Source: Micavibrio sp. UBA2137 (GTDB taxonomy: Bacteria > Pseudomonadota > Alphaproteobacteria > Micavibrionales > Micavibrionaceae). From it: a stretch of DNA of 64,000 nt. The translations under genes were made by a program, and so were the position numbers. Location: the NCBI GenBank assembly GCA_002328415.1, contig DCXL01000003.1, positions 110,860 through 174,859 of the forward strand, given 5' to 3'. The stretch's first letter is position 1. Each line of letters starts with the position of its first letter. Of the stretch, positions 60,766-64,000 are shown piece after piece. Below the pieces are notes generated by a model that was not told where the DNA came from, ran no database searches, and saw nothing but the letters and a program-made list of their open reading frames with translations.

Positions 60766-62629
60766 ACTTCATTTACGTCTGTTTGAAATAGGGATCTGTG
60801 TTTGTATCTGCGCAGGGTTCACAAATCTGCATGCCTATGCATCACCGCCAGTGCCGACGCAAAAACCGCTCACTGTTTTGGAGAAAATCAAAAATAAATT
60901 TTTTGATAATGACGGCGTAGAAAAAGAGCGTGTCTTTGCTTGTGAACAGAAGGGACGAACAAGCAAGCTTAATTCTGAATCGGCGCTCAATGAAACAGCT
61001 GACATCTACAGACAAATTTTCGAGGCGCAAGATGCGGGGGATTTTGAGGCAGCTGACGCACTTGTCCCGAAACTAAATGATTGTCGTTTGATGGGGTATG
61101 TGGCTGTTCAACGCTTTTTACATCCTACTGGCTATAAGGCTCAATTTAAGGAACTCGCGGCCTGGCTAGAGGATTATGCCGATCATCCTATGGCGGCGCG
61201 TATTTATAAGCTTGCAGAAATCAGGCGCAAAGAAGGTGACAGGAAGCGCCTTCATAAGCCTGATTATAAAAATGCACTTCGCGGGACACTTGAGCCATCA
61301 CTCATGGGGAGCGGATCATCAAAGCCAAAGGCCCCTGCTTCGCGCAGTGATGAAAAACACTCTGCTGTAAAGGCGCTTGCAAAAGAATTACATGTTCTTA
61401 TTCGTCAAGAAAAGCCTTCGGCGGCACTCGATACATTGAATTCTGCTGACATCACAAAATCAATGACAGCCCTTGAGAAGGCCTTCCTTAAGACAGAAAT
61501 TGCACAATCCTATCTTATTGAGGGGCGCTACAAACGCGCTTACGGATTGGCCGCGCCTATTGCCGATAAATATGGGACAGAGTTGCCACGCGCACGTTGG
61601 ATTGCGGGACTGGTTGCGTGGAAGCGAGAGGATTATAAGGTTGCTTTAACGTATTTCTCCAAATTGGCGGATGCAAAAAACGGGAATGGCTGGCTTATTT
61701 CAGCGGCCTCTTATTGGGCGGGGCGCTCTGCATTGCGTGAAAAAGACACGAAGAAGTATAATACATATATGCGACAGGCCGCTGCGTATCCGCGCACTTT
61801 TTATGGTTTTTTGGCGGCCAAGGCGTTGGGGCAGGATTTATCGTTTAATTGGCAGGAATTTGATTTTTCGCAAGACCAGAAGGAACGTTTATTAGAAGAA
61901 GAGGCAGGCGCACGCGCTATCCTACTGGTCAAGGCTGACCGACACAGCTGGGCTGATCAGGAGCTGGCAGGCCTGCGTAATTTTGATGAAGATGAGGTGC
62001 GCGAGGCCGTTCTTGCCTTTGCCCTAAATGAACAGCTTCCTTCGCTCGCTCTACGTTACGGGAACAGTTTTAAGGATGCGAAGGGGCGTTTTTATGATAA
62101 GGCACTTTATCCGCTTATGCCTTGGATATCTTTAGGCGACTATCATGTTAATCCAGCACTTGTTCATGCGATTGTCAGACAGGAATCTAAATTTGCACCC
62201 CGTGCCTTTAGCCATGGAAACGCTGTCGGGTTGATGCAGGTTTTGCCAACAACAGCCGCTTATGTCAGTGGAGATGATAGTCTTGCTGCACAAGACAAAT
62301 ATAAGTTGAAAGAACCGCGCCTTAATCTGGATATTGGGCAAAAATATATATTGAGCTTGCTCAATTCCAGAACAGTCAATCATGATCTTTTTGGCCTATT
62401 GGTCTCCTACAATGCAGGGCCAGGAAATTATGCGAAGTGGAAAAAGAAGCTGTCCGATGTTGATGATCCTTTGCTTTTTATTGAACTTATTCCAACGGCA
62501 GAAACACGCGCTTACGTTGAGCGCGTCATGCGAAATATGTGGATTTATGAAATTGCGCTTTCCCAAGAGTCTGAAAGTGTTGGACAGATACTTGCGGGTG
62601 AGTGGCCAGTCTATAAAGATGCACGTTAA
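60743..62629 (+). CDS. soluble lytic murein transglycosylase (Slt-type)
   Basis: Cleaves peptidoglycan glycan strands in the periplasm. The 628-residue protein has a signal-like N-terminus (about residues 12-32), a long helical superhelix domain and a C-terminal SLT domain (about 470-610) with the catalytic Glu in HAIVRQESKF, the motifs GLMQVLPTTA and LLVSYNAGPGNYAKW. No ATG precedes the signal peptide: a TTG at 60743 or 60749, inside the glycosylase gene end, is the likely start, giving 22 bases of overlap. Start confidence is low. It follows the glycosylase in the same transcript. Confidence 0.85.
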   Translation: MNLDWPHKLHLRLFEIGICVCICAGFTNLHAYASPPVPTQKPLTVLEKIKNKFFDNDGVEKERVFACEQKGRTSKLNSESALNETADIYRQIFEAQDAGDFEAADALVPKLNDCRLMGYVAVQRFLHPTGYKAQFKELAAWLEDYADHPMAARIYKLAEIRRKEGDRKRLHKPDYKNALRGTLEPSLMGSGSSKPKAPASRSDEKHSAVKALAKELHVLIRQEKPSAALDTLNSADITKSMTALEKAFLKTEIAQSYLIEGRYKRAYGLAAPIADKYGTELPRARWIAGLVAWKREDYKVALTYFSKLADAKNGNGWLISAASYWAGRSALREKDTKKYNTYMRQAAAYPRTFYGFLAAKALGQDLSFNWQEFDFSQDQKERLLEEEAGARAILLVKADRHSWADQELAGLRNFDEDEVREAVLAFALNEQLPSLALRYGNSFKDAKGRFYDKALYPLMPWISLGDYHVNPALVHAIVRQESKFAPRAFSHGNAVGLMQVLPTTAAYVSGDDSLAAQDKYKLKEPRLNLDIGQKYILSLLNSRTVNHDLFGLLVSYNAGPGNYAKWKKKLSDVDDPLLFIELIPTAETRAYVERVMRNMWIYEIALSQESESVGQILAGEWPVYKDAR

Positions 62630-62726
62630 ATTGCCTTGAAAATTTAGGTATCCCCCCTTGTCAGGCCACGTTTTTTTCTATTGAATACAGACTTAAAATA
62701 ACAAGGCATATAAAGGCTGGAGAGAC

Positions 62727-64000
62727 ATGAAAACTGTTGGCGATATCAGAGCAGAATTTTTAGGATTTTTTGAAAAAAACGGACATGAAGTTGTCGCGAG
62801 TAGCTCGCTTGTACCACAAAATGATCCAACCCTCATGTTCACCAATGCGGGGATGAACCAGTTCAAGGATGTCTTTACAGGCAAAGAAAAGCGCGGCTAC
62901 ACACGAGCGACTACCTCACAAAAATGTGTGCGTGCTGGTGGAAAACATAATGACCTTGAAAATGTGGGTTACACAGCGCGTCATCAGACCTTCTTTGAAA
63001 TGCTTGGGAATTTCTCGTTCGGAGATTACTTTAAGGAAGAGGCAATTGCCTTTGCATGGGAGCTTTGTACGAAAAACTTTGGACTTTCACCGGAAAAGCT
63101 TCTTGTGACAGTGCACTCCAGTGATGAAGAGGCTGCGGGTATTTGGAAAAAGGTGACAGGTTTTGCGGATGAGAAAATCATTCGTATTCCAACATCTGAT
63201 AATTTCTGGTCAATGGGCGACACGGGGCCTTGTGGGCCATGTACAGAAATCTTTTATGACCATGGTGAGCATATTCCAGGTGGTCCTCCAGGCTCACCTG
63301 ATGAGGATGGCGACCGCTTCATTGAAATCTGGAATAACGTCTTTATGCAGTTTGAACAATTGGCGGATGGCACACGCATTGATTTGCCTGCGCAATCTGT
63401 TGATACAGGCATGGGTCTGGAACGTATGTCGGCTATCCTGCAAAACGGGCATTCCAACTATGATATTGATATTTTTCAAACGCTTATCAAACATATTTCC
63501 GATATTGTGTCAGAAAAAGAAAGTGCCTCGCACCGCGTGATTGCTGACCATTTACGTGCTAGTGCTTTTCTGATTGCCGATGGTGTGCTGCCCTCAAACG
63601 AGGGGCGTGGTTATGTTCTGCGCCGTATTATGCGCCGTGGGATGAGGCATGCCCATTTGTTGGGGGCAAGCGAGCCATTGATGTACAAGCTTGTTCCCAC
63701 ACTGCGCGGGCTAATGGGTGAGGCTTTTCCTGAACTCAATCGTGCGGATAGCTTGATTACTGAAACATTGAAATCCGAGGAAGAGCGTTTCAAAACAACG
63801 CTTGATCGTGGCCTAAAAATTCTGGATGAGGAGGTCTCCAAACTTTCTGATAAAACATTCCCTGGAGACGTTGCTTTTAAACTATACGATACGTACGGTT
63901 TCCCATTAGATTTAACGCAAGATGCCCTGAAATCGCAAGGGTTAGAGGTGGATGTTGCTGCCTTTAATGAAAATATGGAGGCGCAAAAAGCTGCTGCACG
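62727..64000 (+). CDS. alaS: alanyl-tRNA synthetase, 5' part
   Basis: Charges tRNA-Ala. The window holds the first 424 residues; the gene continues beyond it. The class II aminoacylation core is clear: [69 protein letters not shown], and the motif 3 region [31 protein letters not shown] follows. The stretch between IKHISDIV and SHRVIADH is shorter than usual by about ten residues. ATG 62727 has GGAGAG upstream. The editing and C-Ala domains lie outside. Confidence 0.97.
   Translation, partial: MKTVGDIRAEFLGFFEKNGHEVVASSSLVPQNDPTLMFTNAGMNQFKDVFTGKEKRGYTRATTSQKCVRAGGKHNDLENVGYTARHQTFFEMLGNFSFGDYFKEEAIAFAWELCTKNFGLSPEKLLVTVHSSDEEAAGIWKKVTGFADEKIIRIPTSDNFWSMGDTGPCGPCTEIFYDHGEHIPGGPPGSPDEDGDRFIEIWNNVFMQFEQLADGTRIDLPAQSVDTGMGLERMSAILQNGHSNYDIDIFQTLIKHISDIVSEKESASHRVIADHLRASAFLIADGVLPSNEGRGYVLRRIMRRGMRHAHLLGASEPLMYKLVPTLRGLMGEAFPELNRADSLITETLKSEEERFKTTLDRGLKILDEEVSKLSDKTFPGDVAFKLYDTYGFPLDLTQDALKSQGLEVDVAAFNENMEAQKAAA

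Overview
The window comes from an alphaproteobacterium of moderate GC content, and most of it is a flagellar gene region. The class assignment rests on alphaproteobacterial flagellar regulators (FlbT, FlaF, FliX, FlbD), compact flagellins of about 280 residues, CtrA-type boxes (TTAA-N7-TTAA) in flagellar promoters, an ECF sigma factor with GGAAC-N16/17-NGTT promoters nearby, and a PodJ-like protein. A deep-branching, free-living motile lineage (Rhodospirillales- or Micavibrio-like) is possible, but the sequence alone does not settle the order.

Layout. 1-47: 5' part of an initiator tRNA. 0.2-1.6 kb: NhaD-type Na+/H+ antiporter. 1.8-7.4 kb (minus): flgD-flgE-orf-flgN-like-flgK-flgL operon (hook and hook-filament junction). 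7.7-13.7 kb (plus): three flagellin genes with two RTX type I-secreted repeat proteins between the first and second. 14.0-16.8 kb: fliD, fliS and an ECF sigma factor gene. 16.9-23.6 kb: fliX, then flgI-flgJ-flgN/flbY-like-fliK, an atypical flagellin-like gene, flbT, flaF and a flaG-like gene. 23.9-32.3 kb: fliF-fliG-fliH-fliN-motA-like-flbD, then flhA. Genes for the rest of the flagellum (flhB, fliPQR, flgBC, flgFGH, fliLM, motB) are not in the window.

32.3-41.5 kb looks like a general-stress island: an EF-hand protein, a small anti-sigma-like protein, a DUF1328 membrane peptide, a hybrid histidine kinase, an EcfG-like sigma factor, an OmpR-type regulator, topoisomerase IB, and a five-gene operon of a DUF883-type protein, a holin-like membrane protein, a 53-residue membrane peptide, an amidoligase and a class I glutamine amidotransferase. 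A lipoprotein gene follows. Five transcription units here carry an EcfG-type promoter placed just upstream. The amidoligase operon is the best candidate in the window for an undescribed system.

41.5-64 kb is mixed: a DUF2254 membrane protein, a large serralysin-like protease with three LamG-like and two cadherin-like segments, metG, a DUF1508 protein, a cold-shock protein, an outer-membrane protein, dusB, an extended CarD, a PodJ-like polarity protein, an acylase/acetyltransferase pair preceded by a structured leader with a possible leader peptide, a TPR lipoprotein, ETF-ubiquinone oxidoreductase, a cysteine-free family-4 uracil-DNA glycosylase, a lytic transglycosylase and the 5' part of alaS.

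Regulatory logic inferred from the sequence: CtrA-type boxes with identical geometry precede all three flagellins and fliD, a CtrA box lies upstream of fliF, sigma-54 promoters precede flgI and the ECF sigma gene (with FlbD and FliX encoded in the window), and FlbT/FlaF probably control flagellin mRNA after transcription. No CRISPR array, insertion sequence, prophage or replication origin was seen.
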